Shown: one piece after another, positions 14,250 through 24,607 of the stretch
Layout of the letters: each line of letters opens with the position of its first letter
Position numbering within the stretch: the first letter of the stretch is position 1
Source: Arctopsyche grandis
Taxonomy: Eukaryota > Arthropoda > Insecta > Trichoptera > Hydropsychidae
Assembly: GCF_051622035.1 (NCBI RefSeq)
Contig: NC_135359.1
Coordinates: forward strand, 15,871,501-15,935,500
Direction: 5' to 3'
Length of the DNA stretch: 64,000 bases
Program-made: the position numbers and the translations under genes
Notes under the pieces: generated by a model
The model's database searches: none
What the model was told of the DNA's origin: nothing
Seen by the model: the letters and a program-made list of their open reading frames with translations, nothing else

Positions 14250-14440
14250 AATCTGTGGTACAGTCTGTCTGGCGCTTGTTGATCGTTTGCACCAAACCCT
14301 ATATAAGTTATAATATTTCAATGTTCTGTATTTCAGATTCCAAAAAGTGCGAATGAATGGAAGAGTGTAGCACAAACATTTGTAAAAGATTGGAATTTTC
14401 CCCATTGCATTGGTTCCCTAGATAGCTCCTATAAACAGTG
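14250..14440 (+). pseudogene. PIF/Harbinger remnant: terminal repeat plus transposase scrap
   Basis: 14250-14294 is the inverted partner of the start of the 13927 repeat (CTGTCTGGCGCTTGTTGATC). After a TTTCAG acceptor-like site at 14331-14336 comes IPKSANEWKSVAQ, then FVKDWNFPHCIGSLD, which matches the WNFPxCxGxxD block of the DDE domain of HARBI1-type transposases. The frame ends soon after, and a hAT-like end begins at about 14503. Confidence 0.7.
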
Positions 14441-14502
14441 GATCTGAGTTGTACATTGATAAGCAGAACTTCAGTGTGATGCATACCAAGTACTGTTTTA
14501 TG

Positions 14503-15040
14503 CAGGGGCGGCTCGTGACTTTAAAACAGGTAGGGCACAAGGGGTACCCCGACATTTCCGCGCGGTCAATAAGCGCCCCGACATATCCGCGCCGCGACAA
14601 AACCACGACAGACATAACCGCGCGCCGACATAACCGCGCCAGCAAAAACCGCTCGACGACAAAACCGCGCCAGAATCCGCTGTCAGATGTAAGTTGCGCT
14701 CGCGCGTTATCTCGGTTCCCGAGTAGTATCTTTTTCGATTTGGCTTTCTTTGATGTCGTATAGGTGGGACTGGATGCGGAATCGAACTCGTCCTTGCCGA
14801 ACGGTCTTAATGGTTTGGGGAAGCACTACATAAAAGACGATTACAGCCCTATTAAATATTCAATTACTTTTTCACGTATATCCCGAGACATACGACTCTT
14901 GTTTTCAGATAAGAAATTATCTAAAGTTTCAAATACTTCAGTTTGATCATTTTCGATACATAAATTCCAAAAATCTAATTTTCTAATCATATGTACTTTC
15001 AATTTTATCTGCAACATTAAAGGTTATTATCGAACTGTTC
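14503..15040 (-). pseudogene. Decayed hAT (ZBED-like) transposon end
   Basis: The left edge reads CAGGGGCGGCTCGTGAC, a hAT-type end. Reading the minus strand, about 15020-14840 encodes HMIRKLDFWNLCIENDQTEV, then VFETLDNFLSENKSRMSRDI, ending IEYLIGL and a stop. This resembles the middle-to-C-terminal part of ZBED/GTF2IRD2-like hAT transposases. The order (C-terminus toward the left end) fits one broken element. The right end is missing, and a piggyBac-type MITE follows immediately. Confidence 0.5.
14548..14672. repeat. Degenerate GC-rich repeat with CCGACATAACCGCGC-like units
   Basis: Six to seven imperfect units of roughly 14-20 bp (CCCCGACATTTCCGCGC, CCCCGACATATCCGCGCC, CGCCGACATAACCGCGCC, CGACGACAAAACCGCGCC). 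They lie inside the hAT remnant and are much more GC-rich than their surroundings. They may be sub-terminal transposase-binding repeats; this is inference. Confidence 0.65.
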
Positions 15041-15044
15041 TTAA

Positions 15045-15366
15045 CCTTTCCACCGCGTACGACTACTATACATGTCCTAGCGAACATGCCCTCAGCGCGC
15101 GAGACACGCATAGATGTCTTGGAAGTTCCAACCTGTATAAGAGCCGTCTATTGTGTTAAAATTTTATAACTTGGTTGAAAATATTACTAAATGTATACTT
15201 TACCAAAATCAATAGATGGCAGTAGTCAAAAAAAATTCAATATAGGCTAAAATAATTTATTTCTGGAACACATCTATATTTATAGTCGAAAACGCGATAA
15301 CAAAATCCGCAAAAAAGCAGCCGCGTACAGGGCATGTTCGCTAAATTTGGTGACGCGGGCAAAGGG
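15045..15366. mobile_element. piggyBac-type MITE (copy 1)
   Basis: TTAA target duplications at 15041-15044 and 15367-15370. Right end read inward is CCCTTTGCCCGCGTCACC; left end is CCTTTCCACCGCGTACG. The subterminal block AGGGCATGTTCGCTAAATTT is shared with the copy at 29475-29979. No coding capacity. Confidence 0.85.
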
Positions 15367-15370
15367 TTAA

Positions 15371-18197
15371 GTGTCAAATTCAAGTTATTTATTTATTGGA
15401 GCGTGAACGCGAAAAATTTAAAAATGCACTCCAAAATCCATGGCGGATCTGAGGAAAACGTATCGATTTTCGATGACGATTTCGATTTGACGTCGACGAT
15501 GACTAATTAAGATAATGTTTCTTAATTACTAGTTGTTTTACCCGGCTTCGCTCAATGGATAACGACCATATGACATCACTACTATGTACCTCTTAAAAAA
15601 ACTGCTAGGATGTCCAGCATGAAACCAAAATAAATTATAAATGAATTTGCAGAGTACTTTGTAACCGCAAAAACTCAATGGCAAGATCATTACTGCCATT
15701 TAAAATTTTACTGTACTGAAACTATGGATAGGTAAATAAGCAAAATACCATTATATATATTTTTTAAATATAATATCCATTTCTCACAAGAAACCTGTAA
15801 AAGATTATTATTAGGAAATAAAACTTACAATTCAAAAGAAAACGCAATGATTTTATGGGAAACACTGCCCAATTCATTATTTTATAAATGTATTTCATTC
15901 TTCGACAATACATATATGCCTTCTTTCATTTATTGTCTAATATTCCATTTTCATAGTTTAATATTTACCCATAAGTAATTCTCTAGAATACAAACAAGTA
16001 ATTTAGAGCAACGGTGGAATCAAGATCATATTGGGAACTTAAACTTCAAGATATAAATGTGAAATTAAGCGAACATCTTATCGCAAAAAGCAACACGCTT
16101 AGTTATTTAACACTCCCTTCCCTATGATCACAATTCAACCATTGATTTGTAAGGTAATTTATTTGGATTATTTTTATTAAGAACAAAATCAACAGGTTTA
16201 ATACACAATGTACAAAAGAAACACTCTTGTTTTTTGAAAGTAAAAAGAATATGTGCCATTAGTATTGCAATTGCAAAATATAAGCTACATATATGTATTT
16301 TCATTTGAAACATCTCACTTCTAGTAATAATTCTAATTATGCCACTTCATAACGCACACTTTAATTCTTTTTTTGAGGCTAGCTTTGTGAATTTCATAAC
16401 GGATAGCGACTTAATTCTATAAATGCAACATAATTATTTACAAATGCGTTAATATAGAAAACTTGTATATTTTTTGCATGGCATTTAAAGAATTTTTGAT
16501 TTATGTATTACGTTAATAAAAGTTGAAGTATTTTTTTCAATAAAAAACTATGTGTTCATTGTCAGTGCAAAAATAAGTCTATATTACAAAATACAAAAAT
16601 ATATTTTTGCTTTGATAGAATATTTCATTGACTATTATACAATTATTTACCTTTGAAATTGCAAAACAATAACTATTCATTATAATAAATAGTCATTTCT
16701 ATGAAAAATAGGCAAATGTTATTTAATCAGCTACAAAACAGATTTTAACACAAAAGAGTATATTTTATATCAAGAAAATCATCGTATTTTTTTTAATTTA
16801 CCACTAATATATCGCTGTTAAATTTTTCTTATATAAAGAAGAAAGTCTAAAAAATGTGAAATAGTATAAATACTAATTTACACAAGTGGCACTCGTATAT
16901 GTATGTAATTTTTAGTATGTATGCATAGTATTCCAAAAAAATTTTCACTATAATATTAAATAAAAAAGCAATACTTTTGTTTGACTAGTATTCTAATTAC
17001 ATGTGATTCCTTCATTTTCATTAAAAAATTCACTTCAAATCGAAAAAAATGATGAAATTCGTAGCACCTTAGATATTATGAAAATAAAATACGACACTAT
17101 TTTTATTTAATTGAATTAAATTAATTTACTAAAAGATTTAAAACTAACGATAATAATAATATTTTAGTTTCTCTTATAATTTTTACACATATATAAATAT
17201 TATATTACAATACATTAAGGATAATAATAAAATAAGAAGATAGTAAAGTTTAGTTATTTCGCTTTTAAATTGGATAACTTGAAATTTCATGAAAAATTTC
17301 AAATTGATATATAATATGAAAAATAAGCTCATATATCATTATGGTTTTGAAATATCGTTTCACTGAATATTATGGCAATTTTCGTACAAAAATAATTATA
17401 ACTAAAATTATTGGCACTTGTAATACCTAAATTATACTGGAATAAGTGCTTTTTGATCACGTTTTATGTTAACAATCAGATCTAAATAATCACTTCATTG
17501 TTTATTAGAGTATTTTGCTGTCACTGATGATAAATTTAATTGGAAAACAAACAAATTCATCATAAAATTTGAGATATTATGCCATATCATATAAAGCTTG
17601 TTCTATCAAAATCATTATACACAAAGGATAAGTGATTCCAATTGAACAATCCTCACATTTATAACATTTTTCATATAAACAATTACATATACATTAAATA
17701 CAACATTAACAAAACATACAATCGCATTAACATACATATTGCTTTTTCGTACAAAATGAGATCACTTAATGTTTAATTTATGTCACAATTTCTATTCATT
17801 TTGGATGCATTGAATAGATTTGGTATATATTTCAAACATTGGTTATCAACCAATTTTAACGTAAAATGAGTTTGTAATAAAATTTATGAAACTTGGTACT
17901 GCAAATTAAACACATTTTCCAGTATAAACGAAATTTTTTTTGTTTGTGTTGAGAATTTAAAATATATTTTATAAGAATTTTACGTACTTCGATTTAGCAC
18001 AATAACTTTCAGACAAAAACAGATAGTAATTAAGAAAAAAAATATCAAATAAAAGGAAAACAATGATTTTCAGAAGCAAAAAACAACATTTTGGTACTTA
18101 AATTTATCTTGATCAATAATTGTATTTAATGAATCAGAATCAACAATTCAACAATGAAATTGATATGTTTATAACCTAATTTAACATTAAGTTCAAG
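15371..18197. other. AT-rich intergenic DNA downstream of hippo
   Basis: No gene seen. The right part should include the 3' untranslated region of hippo (minus strand). A dispersed TTTTACCCGGCTTCGCTC motif occurs at 15536-15553; related copies are at 30672 and 55351. The remainder is very AT-rich, with no inverted-repeat element that I could delimit. Confidence 0.45.
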
Positions 18198-21100
18198 TTA
18201 GAAGTTTTGCTGTCTTTTTCTTTTTGTATCCATGGCATCTAAAATTGGTTGCCTTTTCGTTTGATACCTACGACGAAGTTCGTCGATTTCTCTTTCCATT
18301 TCAGAATCCAAATTAGCCATCCTTTCCTGCAGGTCTTCATAAGTAAGAAATTTAAGCTAAAATTGGAAAGAATCAAAGTTATGAAAATTCACACAAATTT
18401 AATTAACGTAAATACAGAAAATAAATTACAAATTCAAAATCGCCACCATCAACAAAATTTCTTTGAAACTTTGGTTGATTGTCATGATGAAAATTTGTAG
18501 GAATATTAGAAGATATAGGAGCCATGTGAGCTGCAGGTTGAGGATGAGGCTGATGAAGCACATTACTTATTTCAGGCCTGAAATGTTTTAATTATTTTTA
18601 AATTCGTACATATACATACACATTCTTATCGTAAAAGTCTTACCGATTTCTTTGATCATTTACATGATCATAATTAACGGACGCTTGATGCACAGTATCG
18701 ACAGCATTAGTATCTTTATGAAAAGGAGTTCTGTTTGCTCCATGATGATTCACATTTTTATTATTTTTGTTCTGATTTACAACCATCATCATATTGTTAT
18801 CGACTTCATTATCGGTATTATTTTCTATAGTTATGTGGTCTGGTTCTTTTTTATCAAAATGTTCTAAGAATAACGGTCGATATTTAGGACGTTGATAATC
18901 ACATTTTTCTGTATCATGCTCTGAAAACACAATGAAATACGATCTGTTTCATTTCAAATAACTATATTCAAATGAAAGGATAAAATTCAGAAGGAAATTC
19001 AACTTCATTTTAAGTAAAATCCATATATTACATGCACTTACGTTTCATTGTAGGCTCATCAGAATCACTGTTTATAACCATAGTTCCTAAATCAGGTTGT
19101 TGATCTGGTAAAAGTGTACCACCACGACCAGGTACTAAAGTTCCACAATCCTCACCAATGCCATCGTCAGTTCTATCTTTAGCATATCTCATTGTACCAC
19201 TGTTGGCACATCCAATACCATCCTTATTTTCATCATCCTTAAAAATATAAAAACAATTTATATAAAATATTTCCGCAATATTTATTTTAGTGAAGTTTAT
19301 TACATAAATATAACATGTGTATGTACATATGTAATAAAATATTAACACATGCAAGTTTCCGTGGACGAATACTAATATGCTAACTTCAGAATATGAAGCG
19401 GATCGCAAAATTTAGCATTTCATATAGATAAACTGACTTTTAAAGGTCAACATCCTGTACTGGCTTATCATTAAATGTTAGTATAATGACATCACTAGTT
19501 AGTATGAATGTACATGCAGTGGTATTTTTCTAAAATTTCATTAGCTGGCTCTCAAAATCGAATACAATTTTCTTTTCGACATCAAACTATTATAGGTAGA
19601 CCTCGACTTACGACGATTTGCAGTTACGACCGAAAAAATCAATGATTTTTTAAAAATTACTGTTATATCATGGACCACCGTTACCTACAACAAGTCATTC
19701 CTTACTGGTCAAAAATTTTGCACCCCCATGAGAAAAGCGGAAATGACACCCCTGGTCGATGAAACCGGGCTATATTGGAAGAAAATGTACAAGGAAGGCA
19801 AAAATTTGAAGAAATGTATGCAGATAAAGAAATATTTTTAAGTGTGAACCGCCGAATTCAAGAAAACGTTGAATGCTACAAAATAAGAAACAAGACCATT
19901 GAATCTAAATTAGATACATATTTAAAAACAAAACAAACTAACACTGCTCTACCCGTCGTTGAAGATGAACGAATGGACTGTACTCAAGTAATAATTATGG
20001 ATGTTGAGAAAATATTACGTGGTATAAAAAACTAGATTCATTTGAATGATTAAATATGCACATTTTGAAATGAATAAAATAGGCGATAAATTTTTTTTTA
20101 CATATTTTAACGTTTTATATGAATTGCAAGAACGTTGACCTCTGTTGTAAGTCGAGGAATACCTGTATACGTATGTATGTACTCAATTATGTTATATTTA
20201 TATACATAACAAGATAAATAACGGAAAGAATATGCTTTGAAAATGGTAAATGTACCGAATCATTGGTCTGTGCTTGTTTCGCAGCTGGAGCTGAATTTGC
20301 TGCCGCTGCTCTAAAAGTTTGATTTTCTCTAAGTTCATGAGCCTCAGCAATCATCTGATTTAATATACTCGGTTGTTTTGGGTTACCTGTAAATAAAATA
20401 CATCAAATGAAAACTAACAAGATTATTACTACTGTGAAACAAATAATTAGAAATTCGTAACAAAAAAAAAAAATACCTATAAATACATGATTTAATAAAT
20501 CACCAGCGGTAGCTCTTTCATCAGGATTTTTTACAAGGCACAAACTGACAAAGTCAATAAATTCAGGTGACCACTTATCAGGCTCTCTAAACGAAGGTGG
20601 AGGTTTCGTGGGTATCATAAAAATTGCACGCATGGGATGAATGTCGCCATACGGAGGTTTTCCTTCGGCCATTTCTATTGCAGTGATTCCTAGAGACCAA
20701 ATATCGGCTACACAATCATAACCAATTTCTTGAATTAATTCCGGCGCCATCCAAAAGGGAGTTCCGATCACTGTATTGCGTTTAGCCATTGTATCCTTGA
20801 GAAATCAATCAACACATACTTAATATACAATCAAACATGATAAAAATATAAACACTTTTTGAAAGACACAAAAGATTTACTTTTAAAATGAGTAGATAAA
20901 ATAAAATACAGGTACATACCGTCAATTGACCAGCAACACCGAAATCTGCAAGCTTCGCATGACCTTCGGAATTCAATAAAATGTTTCCAGCCTTAATATC
21001 TCTATGAATTTTCCTACGAAGATGTAAATACTCCAATCCTTTCAGAGTATCACATAAAATAGTCGCTATTTCATCTTCAGATAAAGTTTTTTTCCTTAAT

Positions 21101-23441
21101 CGCATTATATCTAATACAGAACCAGCACCGCAATACTCCATTACAATCTAAGGGTATAGTATAAAAATCAGAGTTTGCATTTGAGCAATATCAATTTAAA
21201 TCCAACGAAATAGTCATTACTCACCCATAAATCGGTATTTTTAAAATAACTACCATAGTATTTAACAACGTAAGGACTGTCACATTGTTGCATTATCGAT
21301 ATTTCTTTGATTATTTCTTGCAAATCCGTATCCACGGGCACTTGTTTAATGGCAAGCACTTGACCAGACTCTTTGTGGAGCGCTTTGTAAACGCTGCCAT
21401 AGGAACCTTCTCCCAGCTTGCATATTATGTCGAATACTTCCTCGGGCTGTCTTGTCAAACTCTCCTCTGACAGTTTCTTCAATTCGCTAAAAAAACAATA
21501 CATAAATGTTGAAATCTAGTACATTAATCAATGTTATCAAACATTTTACAGTCCTCATTCGAACTTTTCTAAGCCGTATATAACTGAAACCAATAAATAC
21601 AACCTCTTTTCAAAATAATTGATCACAATTTACGTTGTTAAAAAAAATTTTGACCACTTTTCAATATTTTACTACACATACTTCATAATTTAGTCATCAT
21701 CATTTATTCTTCATTTATCATCGTCATTCACCATCCACTTCTGGATGAGTGTCTCCAACAAGCTTCCATTCGACTGTTTTACGAAATCCTCATACATTTT
21801 TCATCTTAGGGCGAAAACACAGAGAACAGAACGGCACACGGTCTAGGCTTCGAGTCAAGAATAGGCGTTCCCGGTTCATTGTTAATTCATACAATCTTAT
21901 TATTTCGATAAGTTTCTCCTACATTTCTTCAAATATGGGATTTGCCGTTATCAATCACTGTCAAGCTTACATATGTATATCAATACAAGGACAAAATATC
22001 ACCGTAAACACTCCTTGAATATGTGTTAGGTGTGCCACATTTTTTTTCGCATGTTTAAAAGTATCTAACAAAACCATGTCCTGCATTCCTTTCTGTTTAT
22101 TTTCGCCCTTACTCACACCCTTTTAAATTCTCTTGGGTAACATTCTAGCACATCTTTTAACCATTCTTCTAGCTATTTGACCAGCTCATTGTCATTTCAA
22201 TCTCTTCACTCTTTCTATTATATTCACTAAGTTTATCATCAAGGCCGACGAGAGGAATCTCAGGATCTGGGAAAAATAATTCTGAACCCTATGACAAATT
22301 TAAAAAATAAATCTTATAGATATATTTTTAATATGAGAAAAATTTATCAGAACTTTAATTCATTAGAAAAATACCTATATTTTTTTTAATTGAATAAGAA
22401 AGTATGGTATAACAGGTACGAATTCCAACACGGGGCCCCTCAAGTAGTCTGGGCTCTGAAACTTTATCCCGGCTCTCCCCCCTCTCGTCAGCCCTATTTA
22501 TCATTCTTACACATATATATATATATGAATAATTATACAAATCAATTTGAACAAAAACTGTTGTCTAGTTCGCATGGTTGTTTACATACATAATTAAGGT
22601 CAATATTTTTTTTTTCAATCTTATATTTATAGTACACAAAATTAAAGAATAGAACATATTATATGACTTGCATGGATTTTAATAATACACTATTCGTATA
22701 TAGAATATCAAAATGTATAAAATCAGAATTCACTTGTATCATGGAATAAGAACGTAGTAATAAGTGAAGTAAAAGAGAGCCAGCGGGTAGAGTGAGTGTT
22801 TTTATTCTGCATTTATACAATTCAAAGTACTGATATTCTGATATATTATTCAGTGAAGAATCGAAGTGGCAATGAACAAATAAATGGCTATATGGATTGA
22901 TGAAAGATGGCCAAGAGAAGGACTGATACACAAAACAACGAAAAAACGATGCAAACGATATGAGTGGAGAGTATAAGGAAAAAGTATGGGGTTATATGAA
23001 TCGATGTTTTCATCCAACAATAGACGGCTAAAGGTTATTATTGAACTAAATTCAGTAGTCGGCTCTTTTTTATCAAAGTTTTGCAGAACAAGTAAATGTC
23101 ATTGTCTGGAAAAGAAATCCATATTTTTTTCTCGTATACTTTGAAAGCCAATGAATTTAATTAAAATTTAATTAACAGCAGTAATTTATAAATGTAAAAT
23201 TCAGACATATGTCATTTGTAGATAGCGGATGGGATACAATTGCGGAAGTCGAAGTAGGTCCGATATCTCGTTAGATTAAGGAGTCAGTGCACTCGAATGG
23301 GGTGGAGGAAAACATATGATGAATATCCATTAAATCGATGGTGGTCAGGTTATGTTTTAGGGTTGAAGTGGGGTGGGTGGGAGAATTTCACCGTCAATAT
23401 GAATTTGACGTGTGAATCGGAACGAACCTTTTGGAAGACAT
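18198..23441 (-). CDS. hpo: Hippo serine/threonine kinase (MST1/2 orthologue)
   Basis: Nine coding exons on the minus strand: 23441-23428, 21486-21225, 21147-20920, 20795-20477, 20386-20256, 19237-19042, 18920-18644, 18577-18430, 18356-18198; 1734 nt, 577 aa, all borders AG/GT and in frame. The start is a 14-nt micro-exon (MSSK plus two bases) whose phase fits the next exon, giving [15 protein letters not shown]. Kinase domain: glycine loop GEGSYGSV (30-37), Lys52, HRD 140-142, DFG 160-162, activation-loop [12 protein letters not shown] with the autophosphorylated Thr at 176, APE 185-187. A linker with [12 protein letters not shown] follows, then the C-terminal SARAH domain beginning [12 protein letters not shown] and ending KRKRQQNF. 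Hippo phosphorylates Warts and Mats with the scaffold Salvador, bound through SARAH, restraining Yorkie. Introns carry RTE, hAT and Tigger-like insertions. Confidence 0.95.
19593..20165. mobile_element. Tigger/pogo-like element in a hippo intron
   Basis: Inverted ends TAGGTAGACCTCGACTTACG and, on the other strand, CAGGTATTCCTCGACTTACA are flanked by TA dinucleotides. An open frame at 19775-20035 (+) contains a piece reading [12 protein letters not shown], similar to the C-terminal tail of Tigger/jerky-type transposases; the catalytic domain is absent. The element sits between hippo exons 5 and 6. Confidence 0.75.
21690..22239 (-). pseudogene. RTE-type remnant in hippo intron 1
   Basis: On the minus strand the left side gives the RTE 3' end (the block encoding the terminal WMVN/WRMI segment followed by GATGATGA-type repeats near 21690-21730). 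Upstream are scattered pieces of the arginine- and glutamate-rich C-terminal region. It is interrupted at 22240 by a hAT MITE. Confidence 0.6.
22240..22496. mobile_element. hAT MITE, 257 bp, in hippo intron 1
   Basis: Left end CAAGGCCGACGAGAGG and right end, read on the other strand, TAGGGCTGACGAGAGG. An exact 8-bp duplication TTTATCAT lies at 22232-22239 and 22497-22504. No coding. Inserted into an older RTE fragment. Confidence 0.85.
22830..23050 (+). pseudogene. Probable RTE-type scrap
   Basis: The plus strand carries broken codons resembling the RTE 3' region (GATGAAAGATGGCCAAGAGA and the block before CCAACAATAGACGGCTAAAG). It is too decayed for a firm call and lies in hippo intron 1. 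Confidence 0.35.
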
Positions 23442-23740
23442 TTCGATGGGAAAAGGGCGGCGCCCCCAGCGACAGAAAGCAGACAGACGAGCCGTGCGAC
23501 TTCCCTGGCCCCTCGCCCCTCGCCCTTCGCCGTGGCCCTCGCCCTCGCCCTCACCCTCACCCGCTGCCCGCAACCCGCCACCCGCTGCCCACCTTCACCC
23601 CCGCTCTCGAATCCCAACACCGAACACCGGCATCGTTGACACTGTCTTGCACAAACCACATAAAGCCTCGATTATTCGAAATTCGTATAGAATCAACTCG
23701 ACTCTGAACTCAACATTTTTATTTACATACATTTCATTCG
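23442..23740 (-). promoter_or_regulatory. GC-rich putative hippo promoter and 5' untranslated region
   Basis: Directly upstream of the hippo ATG (23441-23439, context ATCGAAATG with G at -3) lies about 200 bp rich in G/C, with CCCTCGCCCTCGCC-type short repeats on the plus strand, in otherwise AT-rich DNA. This is the expected place for transcription start. No TATA box was seen. Overlapping open frames on both strands are due to the base composition. Confidence 0.5.
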
Positions 23741-23748
23741 CTCGATTT

Positions 23749-24606
23749 AAGGTCTGTTCATACCTAGTCAGCACGTACCGACTTCAGCAGGTATTCGGCC
23801 GTACGAAAAGTATTCTTTGGTACATTTTGTATGGGTATATTCGTACCAACCGTCACGTTTACGCCACGGCAGGCTTACAGCAGTACCCGACATTTCCTGT
23901 TCATACCTTACAGCAACATCCGTCAACGTATCGTATCCGTTTTTTTGGCCATCGTGGAAATATACACGCGAATTACGTGCCATGAGTCTGCCGCTTTGCT
24001 GTTTTGGACCAATTATCGATAGTGACAGTTGACAGCTGTTCAATCTTTCGACATGGTTTTGGCGCAAATATTTAAAAAAAATTTAAATTTTTTACGGAAA
24101 TATTTAAAAAAAAATTGTCCATCATCCACAAGCTCCTTATACAGTGTCCAAAACTCTCCTTCGGTTTTTTTTTATTTTTTAACATGGGATGCACATCAAA
24201 ACGCCTCCGTGCTTTTTTATTGCCTTCTTGAGATTCTTCTTCCAACAACAACGCGATTATACATAATTTTTCGTTCGATAAACGCCGAAACATTTTTGCT
24301 GACTTGTATTCTGACGCGTAGCTACGAATGCACGTGTATGCATTAATATTGTAAGTACTCGACAATACGACGTAAGCAATATTGCACCGTATCGTCATAG
24401 CCTGTAATGTATAAGTAAGCCGATTTTGCCTTGCACTCGGCCAAATTGCTGTAAACGTGACATGACTGTGACGTGTAGGTAGATATGAATAGAAATGTAA
24501 TAAAATGACATATTTGAAACGGAGTCGTGCAGTGCTGAAGCCGTGCAGTGCTGAAGCCGTGCAGTGCTGAAGCCGTGCAGTGCTGTTAAGTATGAACTGA
24601 CCTTTA
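23749..24606. mobile_element. Harbinger-like DNA transposon remnant in the hippo-PABIR interval
   Basis: Left AAGGTCTGTTCATAC and right, on the other strand, AAGGTCAGTTCATAC form inverted ends. The sequence TTTAA flanks both sides. Minus-strand frame 24300-24090 includes EGNKKARRRFDVHPMLKNKK, resembling the N-terminal RRFxVxP block of HARBI1-type transposases; the DDE part is lost. A 16-bp tandem repeat (24527-24585) lies inside the right end. Confidence 0.7.
24527..24585. repeat. 16-bp tandem repeat, nearly four copies
   Basis: Unit CCGTGCAGTGCTGAAG repeated head to tail with almost no divergence, inside the right end of the 23749-24606 element. Confidence 0.9.
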
Positions 24607-24607
24607 A

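Noticed and set aside
23297-23985. Plus-strand frames of 136 and 184 codons upstream of hippo
   Set aside because: They cross the hippo promoter/first exon and a transposon; Pro/Arg-rich from short repeats, no domain.
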